Part shown: positions 16,140-24,882 of the stretch, piece after piece
Layout: every line of letters starts with the position of its first letter
How positions within the stretch are numbered: the stretch's first letter is position 1
Source: Bacteroidota bacterium
GTDB taxonomy: Bacteria > Bacteroidota > Bacteroidia > Chitinophagales > Chitinophagaceae
Assembly (NCBI GenBank): GCA_016868455.1
Contig: VGGV01000012.1
Coordinates: 1-64,000 of the forward strand
Length of the DNA: 64,000 nt
Direction: 5' to 3'
The notes under the pieces: model-generated
What the model was told of the DNA's origin: nothing
The model's input: the letters and a program-made list of their open reading frames with translations, nothing else
The model's database searches: none
Position numbers and translations under genes: made by a program

Positions 16140-17648
16140 TTGAGCGGCATCAAAAAACTGGCGGGACAAACCATCTGGTACGGGCTGAGCAGCATTTTCG
16201 GACGATTCCTGAATTACCTGCTTACGCCGCTGCTGGTGACCATTTTTGCAACAGGTGAATATGGCAGGATCAGCACCCTGTTCACCATTGCGGCCTTTTT
16301 AAATATTGTTTTTACCTACGGGCTTGAGACTTCCTATTTCCGTTTCGCTTCCATTGAGCCGGAAAAAAAAGTATACAATACCTGTTCTTCCTCACTTATT
16401 ATTACCACAAGCCTGTTTACAGTATTGCTGTTATTATTTGTAAAACCCATTGCCGGCTTTCTGGAAATGCCCCGCCACCCGGAGTACATTACCTGGGTTA
16501 TTTTGATTGTTGCGCTGGACACCTTGGCCGTAATGCCTTTTGCCAAACTGCGGTATGAAGGAAGGCCCCGAAAGTTTGCTGCCATTAAAATCATGAACAT
16601 ATTGATCAATGTTGGTCTGGTAATTTTCTTCCTCGTTGTTTGTAAAAATGCACATCAGAAAGATGCCACTAGTTTCTTTGCTTCGATTTATAACCCGAAA
16701 ATCGGTTTAGGCTATGTAATAATTGCTAACCTGATAGCCAGCGCTGCCACCCTGTTACTTCTTGCTAAAGAATTTTTGCAATTCCGTTTCAGACTAAATC
16801 CCGTTTTCTGGAAACAGCTGATGAACTACAGCTGGCCGCTTGTTATTGTGGGTTTTGGCGGTATGGTGAATGAAACCATTGACCGTATTATGCTGCTGAA
16901 ATTGTATCCCGGAACTACCGAAGAGGCCTTTTCCCAATCCGGTATTTACTCTGCCAATTATAAGCTGGCCGTGATCATTGTGCTTTTCATACAGGCATTC
17001 CGCATGGGGGCCGAGCCTTTTTTCTTTAAACAATCCACTACCGAAAATGCACAGCGCACCTATGCAAGGGTGATGAAATTTTTTGTCATCGCCTGTTGTT
17101 TTTGTTTTTTGGGGGTTACCCTTTTTCTTGATATCTGGAAATATTTTATGGGAACACGGCATCCGGAATATTATAGCGGACTGAAAGTAGTACCGCTGCT
17201 GATGACGGCAAAAATCTTTTTGGGCATCTATTACAATCTTTCCATCTGGTATAAAATAAAAGAACGTAATCTTACCGGCGCCTGGATAACTATCGGCGGC
17301 GCCATCATTACCGTTTTGTTCAATTGGTTTTTTATCCCCGTATGGGGCTATATGGCCTGTGCCATCGCCACGGTGCTATGCTATGGGTTTATGATGGTAG
17401 TAAGCTATTCTCTCGGGCAAAAACATTACCCGGTTCCCTACGCATGGAAAAAGATACTGGCTTATATCGCTGTCTGTCTGATACTGTTCGGGCTGCACCA
17501 GGCTTTTCCTCTATTGGGAATGAACCGCTGGATAAATCGTGGTGTGGCAGTTGCATTTGTTGGATTGTTCGCCTTACTTGTTTTAAGTGTGGAGAGAAAG
17601 GAATTTCACAGATTGCCGGTGATTGGGAAGTTTTTAAGATCAAAATAG
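16140..17648 (+). CDS. Polysaccharide/oligosaccharide flippase (MATE/Wzx superfamily)
   Basis: A 502-residue polytopic membrane protein with about 12-14 hydrophobic segments. The N-terminus (SGIKKLAGQTIWYGLSSIFGRFLNYLL, read in parts) is typical of the polysaccharide biosynthesis flippase family that moves lipid-linked sugars across the inner membrane. The start is a TTG at 16140; homologous proteins begin with the same SGxKKLAGQ motif, which supports it. No glycosyltransferases are nearby, so the transported glycan is unknown. Confidence 0.88.
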   Translation: MSGIKKLAGQTIWYGLSSIFGRFLNYLLTPLLVTIFATGEYGRISTLFTIAAFLNIVFTYGLETSYFRFASIEPEKKVYNTCSSSLIITTSLFTVLLLLFVKPIAGFLEMPRHPEYITWVILIVALDTLAVMPFAKLRYEGRPRKFAAIKIMNILINVGLVIFFLVVCKNAHQKDATSFFASIYNPKIGLGYVIIANLIASAATLLLLAKEFLQFRFRLNPVFWKQLMNYSWPLVIVGFGGMVNETIDRIMLLKLYPGTTEEAFSQSGIYSANYKLAVIIVLFIQAFRMGAEPFFFKQSTTENAQRTYARVMKFFVIACCFCFLGVTLFLDIWKYFMGTRHPEYYSGLKVVPLLMTAKIFLGIYYNLSIWYKIKERNLTGAWITIGGAIITVLFNWFFIPVWGYMACAIATVLCYGFMMVVSYSLGQKHYPVPYAWKKILAYIAVCLILFGLHQAFPLLGMNRWINRGVAVAFVGLFALLVLSVERKEFHRLPVIGKFLRSK

Positions 17649-17654
17649 CCCCTT

Positions 17655-17958
17655 TTAATTCTCACAAACAATTTCAAAATAAAACTCATCTGATTGCTTC
17701 TGGAGAAAGCGTACTGCTTCATCCCAGCAGTCAAAACCACTTTTTTTTGACGTATGGCTTTGATGTAAAATCAAGGCTGCATTCTTGAAATGGCTGGAGT
17801 CGTTCATCCGGTTGTAATAAAATCCCATCTATCCCTAATATCCGAATTGATTCTCTTTTACAGGCTTTAATAAACTCAATAGCAACATCCTTTGGAAATA
17901 CAACCCATAAACCTTGTGAAACTCCTTTTCCCCAAAATTCTTTCTCAATTTTATTCAT
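17655..17958 (-). pseudogene. Small hypothetical gene with a homopolymer frameshift
   Basis: The frame from the ATG at 17958 stops after 75 residues, just behind an 8-nt T run on the plus strand (17741-17748; A8 in the coding direction). If the run were 7 nt, translation would continue as SGFDCWDEAVRFLQKQSDEF to a stop at 17655, giving a 100-residue protein. The continued stretch looks coding. The gene starts 11 nt after a leftover metallo-hydrolase tail. No known family is recognised. The cause could be a real mutation, slippage or a sequence error. Confidence 0.65.
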
Positions 17959-17968
17959 TGAATATTTT

Positions 17969-18007
17969 TTAATACATCTTCACAAAAGGAGTATTCATTT
18001 TCTCAAA
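17969..18007 (-). pseudogene. Leftover 3' end of a second metallo-hydrolase gene copy
   Basis: The minus strand encodes FEKMNTPFVKMY and a stop. This is nearly the same as the end of the intact hydrolase gene upstream (FEKMNNPFVKLF). About a fifth of the bases differ, and several of the changes are synonymous, which points to divergence while still coding. A hairpin repeat separates the two tails. Confidence 0.6.
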
Positions 18008-18056
18008 CCACCTCATCCTGCCTTCGGCCACCTTCTCCTGAAGGAGAAGGATAAAG
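18008..18056. repeat. Hairpin repeat CCTTCTCCT-GA-AGGAGAAGG
   Basis: A 9-bp perfect stem (18031-18050) is preceded by CACCTCATCCTGCCTTCGG, itself containing a small GCC/GGC hairpin, and followed by ATAAAGACCC. It sits exactly between the two copies of the metallo-hydrolase gene tail. Its build matches the other palindromic repeats of the window. Confidence 0.6.
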
Positions 18057-18062
18057 ACCCTG

Positions 18063-18728
18063 CTAAAATAACTTTACAAAAGGATTGTTCATCTTCTCAA
18101 ATCCAATCGTCGTTACCGGCCCGTGACCGCTATAAACCTTGGTTTCATCAGGTAATGTGAAGAACTGGGTTTGTATACTTTGAACCAATGTGTCAAAATC
18201 ACCGCCGGGCAGGTCTGTTCGGCCCACACTCAGGTTAAACAAAACATCACCGCCAATAATAAATCCGCCGGCTTCATGGTAAAAAGCAACACTTCCTGGG
18301 GAGTGGCCGGGCACAAACCGGATTTCCAGCTCATCCTCCCCTATTTTTATTGTTTTTCCCTCCTGTAAATAAACCAGCGGCCCTTCATAGTTGTCGAATG
18401 GCAGTTGCCACATCTGCCCGGCCTGCGGGGCAAAGTCCAGCACCGGTTTTTCCTTAGGGTGCAGGTGCAGCGGCAGGCCCCAGGTGTCATGTACGAATTT
18501 ATTGCCAAAAACATGGTCAAGATGGCAGTGGGTATTAAGCAGCAAAACCGGCCTGAGGCCTGTCTCTGTTATGCCCGTTTTTAATTCCTCCCTTTCCTCC
18601 GGGCAATAGCAGCCGGGGTCAATAATGCAGCACTGCTTCTGCCCGCCTCTCCGGTAGGCAGGTTCGTTGTACAGTACATACGTATTCTCCTGGACGGGGC
18701 TAAATATGAAGGACTTAACACCTAACAT
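18063..18728 (-). CDS. Metallo-beta-lactamase-fold hydrolase (glyoxalase II-like)
   Basis: A 221-residue protein with the zinc motif NTHCHLDHVFGN (HxHxDH), a second histidine in PGHSPGSVAF, an aspartate in IIGGDVLF and the C-terminal SGHGPVTTIG. It probably hydrolyses thioesters such as S-lactoylglutathione-type or persulfide substrates in the cytoplasm; the exact substrate is open. Near residue 22, PAYRRGGQK interrupts the beta strand that normally runs from YVLYNE to CCIIDPG. It is encoded by a palindromic repeat (18640-18663) and appears to be an in-frame insertion. Confidence 0.88.
   Translation of the reverse strand: MLGVKSFIFSPVQENTYVLYNEPAYRRGGQKQCCIIDPGCYCPEEREELKTGITETGLRPVLLLNTHCHLDHVFGNKFVHDTWGLPLHLHPKEKPVLDFAPQAGQMWQLPFDNYEGPLVYLQEGKTIKIGEDELEIRFVPGHSPGSVAFYHEAGGFIIGGDVLFNLSVGRTDLPGGDFDTLVQSIQTQFFTLPDETKVYSGHGPVTTIGFEKMNNPFVKLF
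18640..18663. repeat. CCTGCCTACCGG-type palindrome inserted in frame in the hydrolase gene
   Basis: On the coding strand the segment begins CCTGCCTACCGG and ends GGCGGGCAG, an imperfect inverted repeat. It encodes PAYRRGGQ at the tip of a hairpin between two N-terminal strands. The frame is kept on both sides. Confidence 0.6.
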
Positions 18729-18834
18729 GGATTGTTTTTTTGTACTTTTAAAACCGGAACCGGGATTTTAAGAAAATAAAGATAGTCTGTCCCCTTATAA
18801 CTGGTCAAATTTGAACAGAAACAGTAAAGCGTTT

Positions 18835-21800
18835 ATGAAGAAAGCATTATCCCTGATGATCTGCTTTTCCTTTCTGATGGCTATGGAAACTGCAGCACAA
18901 GTGAACACCGTAGAGTTTGGTAAAAACCGGGTGCAGTACCAGAAATTCAAATGGAAATATTACCAGACGGAAAACTTCAACACCTACTTCAGCCAGGACG
19001 GGCTTGGCCTGGGCAAATATGTGGCCCAAGTGGCCGAACTGGAACTTCCCTCTATTGAAGAGTTTGTGGAGTACGGGGCCCAGCGCCGCATCAATATAGT
19101 AGTATATAATAACTATGATGAGATGCAGCAGTCCAATATCGGGCTCGGTATTGACTGGCAGAACACCGGCGGGGTAACCAAACTGGTGAACAATAAAATG
19201 ATTGTTTACTTCGACGGGAACCATGATAACCTGCGGCGCCAGATTCGACAGGGCATTGCAAGAGTGCTGGTGGATAATTTACTGTTTGGAGATGATCTGG
19301 GCGAATTTGCCGCTAACCAGGCCCTGCTGGATTTACCCAAATGGCTTACAGACGGCTATATTGCTTATGCCGCTGAATACTGGAACACCCGGCTGGATGA
19401 TGACCTCCGCGGGGTAATGCTGAATGCGGATTACAAAACCTTTTACCATTTTGCTTTTGACAAACCCCTGCTGGCTGGTCATGCTTTCTGGAAATACATG
19501 GGCGATAAATACGGCAAGGGCAAGACCACTTATTTCCTGTACCTGGCCCGCATTTACCGCAACCTGAACAATGCTTCGAACAAGATCGCCAAAAAGAAAT
19601 ATAAAAAAGTGCTGCAGGATTTTATGAACGAGGTACAGGAGCAGTACTTCAAAGACATCCGCGGCCGGCGCAATACACCCCGTGGCCAATTGTCAGTATC
19701 GGAGGATATAGGCAAAAAAGATTTTATCCGTTTTAACGCCAACCCGGTTCCCCGCAGTTTTACTTACGCCGTTACGGAATACAAACAAGGCCGTTACCAG
19801 GTTGTGCTGATGGAAAATTTTGTCAACCGGAAAGTGCTGCTGAAACTCGGGGTTCGCACAAGAGAAAAAGACCTGCACCCCAACTATCCCCTGCTGGCAT
19901 GGGATGGCAAAGGCACCCGGCTGGCCGTGCTGTACAACGATAAAGGCAAAACAAAATTCTTTGTGTATGATGTGGTAAACCGCAACAAACTATGGCAGCA
20001 TGAAATAGATGAAAAGTTTGACCAGGTGCAGGATATGAAATATATGCTGGATGCCAACACCCTTGTGATGAGTGCTGTACGCAGCGGCCAGTCTGACATC
20101 TATGTTTACAAGATAGACAAGCAGACATTTGAGCAGGTTACCAATGATGTGTACGATGACCTGGACCCTTCCTTCGTGGCTTTCCCCAACAAAACGGGTA
20201 TTCTTTATTCCAGTAACCGGCCATCGGCGCTGGCGGCCAGCAGTGATGATTCGCTGCCGGGCAAACATTTTAATATTTACCTGGTTGACAACTGGAACCA
20301 ATCTGAATTCAAACAACTGTCAAAACTGTCTGATCTGAAACGGGGCAATGCCCGCTATCCCTCGCAGTACAACCAATCGCATTTCACTTTTGTAAGTGAT
20401 GAGAACGGGGTGAACAACCGCTATGCCGGCTTCTTCACCACGGAAAGGGCCGGCCTGGATACGCTGGTTTTCATCGGCGATGAAGTGCTCCGCAACCCGC
20501 CCCGGAAGGATGTGGACAGCCTGCTGAAAGAATGGGGCAAAACAGATATTGATTCGGTGGGCTTTGTTTCCATAACCAATGATTCATCTTATGTGTTCCC
20601 GCTGACGAATTACCAGAGCAGCATGCTGGAAACAAGAACCGCCGGCGACAACCAGCAGGTGAGTGAGGTAATAAAACTGGGTGATACCAAGCTTATGTAC
20701 CGCCTCCGGGTGGATGAGAATACCCTCCGCCGCAGAAATGTAAATGCAAGACCGACTGAATACATGAAAAAGGTGATTGAAGAAGAGAAGAAAGCAGTGA
20801 GAAAAGAAGCATTGATTACTCCCAAAACAGATACGCTATCTCAAAAACAAAAAGACTTTTTCAACAGCGGTTTTGATGATGAAAAGCAAAAAACCGACAG
20901 CACCAAACTGGGCAAAGTGGTTTCTGCTGAATTTGTGGAAAAGGAATCGGTGCTTAGAAAGGTCCGGGTATGGGAATACCGGCCACCCAAATTTTTTAAC
21001 GATTACCTTGTCAGCGGTTTTAATAATAATGTACTGATAACCCGTTACCAGCCTTATGGCGGCGGAGCAGGCCCCATACAGCTCAGCAACGGGGACCCGC
21101 TGAACGGAATATTAAGAGTAGGCACATCCGAGCTCTTTGAAGACTGGAAATTTGCCGGCGGCTTTCGCATCAGCCCCGACCTTAATAATAATGAATATGT
21201 TTTCACCACGCAGTACCTGAAAAAAAGAATTGATTATGGTATCACCTACTACCGCAGCAGCGCCAATTTAACGGCAAATATTACTGGCCTTGGGGCATTT
21301 AATGCAAAACAATTCTCCAACCTGTACCAGGCCACCGTAACCTATCCCCTCAATAAAATAAAAAGTATCCGGCTGAATGCAGCGCTGCGGAGCGACAAAT
21401 TTGTTTTTCTTGCTAACGATTTCAACCCTATATCGCTGGAACTGCCCGATATAAAAGATAAATATGCACTTACCCACCTGGAATTTGTGCATGACGATGC
21501 CGTTTCCCCGGTCCTCAATATCTGGAACGGACTAAGGTGGAAAGTGTTTATAGATATGAATGCAAGGGTTAAAACCAGCGGCCCCACAGGTTCCAAAAAA
21601 CATCCCACCACTTTCAATTTCGGGTTTGACGGAAGACATTACCTGCCCCTGTACAGGAATATAATCTGGGCTGTGCGGGCAGCCGGAGATTTTTCCTGGG
21701 GAAACCAAAAACTCATTTACTACCTGGGCGGGGTTGATAACTGGCTGATGTTTGGCAGCAACCTGAAGGACAACGGTTCATTCCGTTACTTTAATGAGGC

Positions 21801-22239
21801 CAATAAGCCTGACCCGGATGTTAATTATGCCTACCAATCGCTTGCCGTTAACATGCGGGGCTTTATACAAAATGTGGCGAACGGCAACAATGCCCTTGTC
21901 ATCAACAGCGAAATAAGAGTGCCGGTATTTACCACTTTCTTTAATAAACCCATTAACAATGCTTTCCTTCGGAATTTCCAGATAGTGCAGTTTGTTGACC
22001 TGGGCACAGCATGGAATGGAGCCTATGATAAAATAGAGCGGCCTAATGTTACTTATACATCACCCCCTATTACGGTAAAAGTAAAAGCAGGTGGTATCGG
22101 TCCTTTTGCCGGAGGTTATGGTTTTGGCGCCCGAAGCACTTTGTTAGGATATTTTCTGCGGGCAGATGTAGCATGGGAAATGAACGGGTTGTTTAAAGGA
22201 AAACCCATCTGGTATTTTGCGATGGGGCTGGATTTTTGA
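18835..22239 (+). CDS. Large exported protein: TolB-like propeller plus outer-membrane barrel-like C-terminus
   Basis: A 1134-residue protein, starting at the ATG at 18835, which opens a signal peptide (KKALSLMICFSFLMAMETAAQ); a TTG 24 nt upstream is less likely. Residues 20-270 resemble a peptidase-MA-like region but lack an HEXXH zinc motif. Residues 280-600 contain TolB/WD40-like repeats (SDIYVYKIDKQTFEQVTND, LDPSFVAFPNKTGILYSSNR). The C-terminal 400 residues resemble a surface-antigen/BamA-type barrel and end in aromatic FAMGLDF. Related proteins are common and uncharacterised in Bacteroidota. It likely acts at the outer membrane. Confidence 0.8.
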   Translation: MKKALSLMICFSFLMAMETAAQVNTVEFGKNRVQYQKFKWKYYQTENFNTYFSQDGLGLGKYVAQVAELELPSIEEFVEYGAQRRINIVVYNNYDEMQQSNIGLGIDWQNTGGVTKLVNNKMIVYFDGNHDNLRRQIRQGIARVLVDNLLFGDDLGEFAANQALLDLPKWLTDGYIAYAAEYWNTRLDDDLRGVMLNADYKTFYHFAFDKPLLAGHAFWKYMGDKYGKGKTTYFLYLARIYRNLNNASNKIAKKKYKKVLQDFMNEVQEQYFKDIRGRRNTPRGQLSVSEDIGKKDFIRFNANPVPRSFTYAVTEYKQGRYQVVLMENFVNRKVLLKLGVRTREKDLHPNYPLLAWDGKGTRLAVLYNDKGKTKFFVYDVVNRNKLWQHEIDEKFDQVQDMKYMLDANTLVMSAVRSGQSDIYVYKIDKQTFEQVTNDVYDDLDPSFVAFPNKTGILYSSNRPSALAASSDDSLPGKHFNIYLVDNWNQSEFKQLSKLSDLKRGNARYPSQYNQSHFTFVSDENGVNNRYAGFFTTERAGLDTLVFIGDEVLRNPPRKDVDSLLKEWGKTDIDSVGFVSITNDSSYVFPLTNYQSSMLETRTAGDNQQVSEVIKLGDTKLMYRLRVDENTLRRRNVNARPTEYMKKVIEEEKKAVRKEALITPKTDTLSQKQKDFFNSGFDDEKQKTDSTKLGKVVSAEFVEKESVLRKVRVWEYRPPKFFNDYLVSGFNNNVLITRYQPYGGGAGPIQLSNGDPLNGILRVGTSELFEDWKFAGGFRISPDLNNNEYVFTTQYLKKRIDYGITYYRSSANLTANITGLGAFNAKQFSNLYQATVTYPLNKIKSIRLNAALRSDKFVFLANDFNPISLELPDIKDKYALTHLEFVHDDAVSPVLNIWNGLRWKVFIDMNARVKTSGPTGSKKHPTTFNFGFDGRHYLPLYRNIIWAVRAAGDFSWGNQKLIYYLGGVDNWLMFGSNLKDNGSFRYFNEANKPDPDVNYAYQSLAVNMRGFIQNVANGNNALVINSEIRVPVFTTFFNKPINNAFLRNFQIVQFVDLGTAWNGAYDKIERPNVTYTSPPITVKVKAGGIGPFAGGYGFGARSTLLGYFLRADVAWEMNGLFKGKPIWYFAMGLDF

Positions 22240-22274
22240 TTCGGATTAAAAGAATATAAACGAAGAATACAGTT

Positions 22275-22306
22275 AAAGCTCCCAAAAATGGGAGCTTTAT
22301 TATTTG
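22275..22306 (+). terminator. Rho-independent terminator after the TolB/barrel protein gene
   Basis: AAAGCTCCC (22275-22283) and GGGAGCTTT (22290-22298) form a 9-bp perfect stem with a 6-nt loop, followed by ATTATTTG. It lies 36 bp after the stop codon and can also act on the convergent DUF1361 fragment. Confidence 0.75.
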
Positions 22307-22312
22307 TACACC

Positions 22313-22552
22313 TCAACGCTTATAAATAAATATTTCACCAAGTTTCTTTACCGTGAAATAGAAGACGGTCATAAAAACACTGTACACTAATGTCATCCCC
22401 CATGCAGCGCCATTCCGAAGAGGGTGTAAAATCATATCTGCAATCTCTGCTGTCAGCGAAAAAGGGTCTGCCAGTACGTCCCAGCTGTTGAAACGCAGAA
22501 AGCGGCCGATATAAATTCCAAAAGCCGACAGCCATATGACGGCAAACACCAT
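22313..22552 (-). pseudogene. DUF1361 protein, C-terminal fragment
   Basis: 79 residues from the ATG at 22552. FGIYIGRFLRFNSWDVLADP is the hallmark of DUF1361, a small polytopic membrane protein normally of about 200 residues or more. The N-terminal membrane segments are missing: an in-frame stop lies about 12 codons upstream and the sequence there is unrelated. It therefore looks like a 3' remnant left by a deletion whose border is near 22555-22590, where a DUF5686 remnant begins on the other strand. Confidence 0.75.
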
Positions 22553-22561
22553 AGGCTTCGC

Positions 22562-23197
22562 TTTGCGTGCCTCGAACGTTTCCTAGAAAGCCATTTCTAC
22601 CGAACCAGTTTGGGCAGCGCTTATCCCATTGGTGAGATCAATATCAGCCGGGGTTTTTCCGGTGTGCTAAGGAGCAGCTATAAATACACAAAAATTTCCG
22701 CCGGTTGATCCGACAACTTTAAAATACCTCCTCTGGGAAATATATCCTGGTATATCTATGGCGGAAAAACATTTGGCACACTTCCGTATACTTTACTTGA
22801 TATTGCGCCGGGCAACGAATTGTACTACTATAACAAATATGCATTTAACATGATGAACCGCTGGGAATTCATTCATGATAAATATGCCGGCGTGAATGTT
22901 GAGCACAATATTGGTAATGGAATTTTCCGCTGGTTTCCCAAACTGCGATTCCGGCAGTTCTGGACAGCCAAAGCCCTATGGGGCAGCCTTTGTCCTTCCA
23001 ACCGGGCCCTTAATTTTAAACAGGGGTATACTTTTCAGACTCTGGATGGGAATACCTAACTGGAATTGGGTACTGGCATTGACACTATTTTCCGTGTTTT
23101 CCGGATTGATTTCATCTGGCGGGTATTGCCTGAAACATTGCCAAAGGAAGGCGATAAATCTTTTGGTGTTTTTGGAAGCTTGGGGGGTGCATTCTGA
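22562..23197 (+). pseudogene. DUF5686-family protein, C-terminal remnant with two nonsense codons
   Basis: One frame runs from about 22562 to a stop at 23195-23197. It reads as the outer-membrane barrel part of a DUF5686 protein: SHFYRTSLGSAYPIGEINIS, GGKTFGTLPYTLLDIAPGNE, YYYNKYAFNMMNRWEFIHDK, VEHNIGNGIFRW, LKFRQFWTA-like LRFRQFWTA and FRVFRIDFIWRVLP. The frame is interrupted by TGA at 22706-22708 and TAA at 23057-23059. The first 600 or so residues, with the carboxypeptidase-like domain, are absent. The two substitutions without frame change indicate real decay. Confidence 0.85.
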
Positions 23198-23316
23198 TAA
23201 TTTGTAGTTACTGGTTCTCGGCAGATTATTATAGTTGCGGCTAAAAATACTCTCTGTAAATCTTTCATAAAGGTACTGTTCCATTTTCACTAACTTCCTT
23301 TCATAAAAATCATTTC

Positions 23317-24822
23317 ATGTCCGCACATTACATCCTTGCCCTTGACCAGGGCACTACCAGCAGCCGCAGCCTGATTTTTGATAAAAAGGGAAATATTATC
23401 GGCTCGGCACAAAAAGAATTTAAACAGCTTTATCCGCAGCCCGGCTGGGTGGAGCATGATGCCAACGAAATCTGGAGCACCCAGTTTGGCACTATGGCCG
23501 AAGCAGTAGCGAAAGCTCATATCAATATGAAACAGATAGCCGGTATTGGCATCACCAATCAGCGGGAAACAACGGTGGTGTGGGACCGGAAAAGCAGTCA
23601 GCCCGTTTACCATGCCATTGTATGGCAGGACAGGAGAACCGCCGCTTACTGTGATCAGTTACAAGCTGAAGGGCAGGCATCTTTCATTCAGCAAAAAACA
23701 GGGCTGATCATTGACGCATATTTTTCCGTCACCAAATTGAAATGGATACTTGATAACGTAGCCGGCGCAAGAGAAAAAGCAGAAAGAGGTGAGCTGGCCT
23801 TTGGCACTATTGACACCTGGATTACCTGGAAGCTCACCAACGGTGAGGTGCATGTAACGGATGTTTCCAATGCATCCAGAACGATGCTGTTTAATATTCA
23901 TTCTATGCAATGGGATGAAGACTTGCTGAAACTCTTCAATATACCTGCATCGGTTCTTCCGGAAGTAAAACCAAGCAGTAAAATTTATGGTGTCACAGGC
24001 AACATCATTCCTGAAAGCAGGATACCCATTGCCGGTATTGCCGGCGATCAGCAGTCGGCCCTGTTCGGGCAAATGTGTACCCAGCCCGGAATGGTAAAGA
24101 ACACATACGGTACAGGGTGCTTCATGCTGATGAATACCGGAGAAAAAGCTATCGCATCGAAAAATAATTTGCTGACAACCATAGCCTGGCAGGTAGACGG
24201 AAAAACAGAATATGCACTGGAAGGCAGTGTATTTATAGCCGGGGCAGTAGTACAATGGCTGCGTGACGAATTAAAGATCATACGAAATTCAAAGGAAGTG
24301 GAAACCCTGGCAGCGCAGGTAAAGGACAGTGACGGAGTATATATCGTTCCTGCATTTGCCGGATTAGGCGCCCCGCACTGGAACCAGCATACGAGGGGCA
24401 GCATTTTTGGAATGACAAGGGGCAGCAGTAATGCACATATTGCAAGGGCGGCATTGGACAGCATCGCCTATCAAACTTATGATGTGCTGAAAGCTATGGA
24501 GGCTGATTCAGGCATTCATATCAAAGAACTGAGAGTGGATGGCGGAGCTACAGTGAATAATGGATTAATGCAGTTTCAGAGTGACCTATTGAATTGTAAA
24601 GTTGTGAGGCCAACAATTACTGAAACAACGGCTTTAGGCGCTGCATACCTGGCCGGGCTTGCCGTGGATTACTGGAAAAATATTAATGAAATACAGCAGC
24701 AGTGGCAGGTAGATAAAGTTTTCTCACCCGGAATGAATAATGAAAAACGAAATGAATTAATATCAGGTTGGCAAAGAGCTGTGAAGGCGACGATTGCCTG
24801 GGCAGAACAGAAGGTCAAATAA
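23317..24822 (+). CDS. glpK: Glycerol kinase
   Basis: A 501-residue FGGY-family kinase that phosphorylates glycerol to glycerol-3-phosphate. The N-terminal [42 protein letters not shown] and the C-terminal [20 protein letters not shown] region are diagnostic and complete. It is the first gene of a glpK-glpD-glpF cluster, all on the same strand. Confidence 0.98.
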   Translation: MSAHYILALDQGTTSSRSLIFDKKGNIIGSAQKEFKQLYPQPGWVEHDANEIWSTQFGTMAEAVAKAHINMKQIAGIGITNQRETTVVWDRKSSQPVYHAIVWQDRRTAAYCDQLQAEGQASFIQQKTGLIIDAYFSVTKLKWILDNVAGAREKAERGELAFGTIDTWITWKLTNGEVHVTDVSNASRTMLFNIHSMQWDEDLLKLFNIPASVLPEVKPSSKIYGVTGNIIPESRIPIAGIAGDQQSALFGQMCTQPGMVKNTYGTGCFMLMNTGEKAIASKNNLLTTIAWQVDGKTEYALEGSVFIAGAVVQWLRDELKIIRNSKEVETLAAQVKDSDGVYIVPAFAGLGAPHWNQHTRGSIFGMTRGSSNAHIARAALDSIAYQTYDVLKAMEADSGIHIKELRVDGGATVNNGLMQFQSDLLNCKVVRPTITETTALGAAYLAGLAVDYWKNINEIQQQWQVDKVFSPGMNNEKRNELISGWQRAVKATIAWAEQKVK

Positions 24823-24842
24823 GTCATATGACTTGTATGACC
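24823..24842 (+). repeat. GTCATATGAC-type short repeat after glpK
   Basis: GTCATATGACTTGTATGACC follows the glpK stop directly. It is built of repeated TATGAC units and a GTCATATGAC palindrome. It resembles a dispersed spacer repeat rather than a terminator, since no T-run follows. Confidence 0.4.
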
Positions 24843-24882
24843 AGTATAACCTCAACACCAAAGAACATTGAACAGGCAAACA

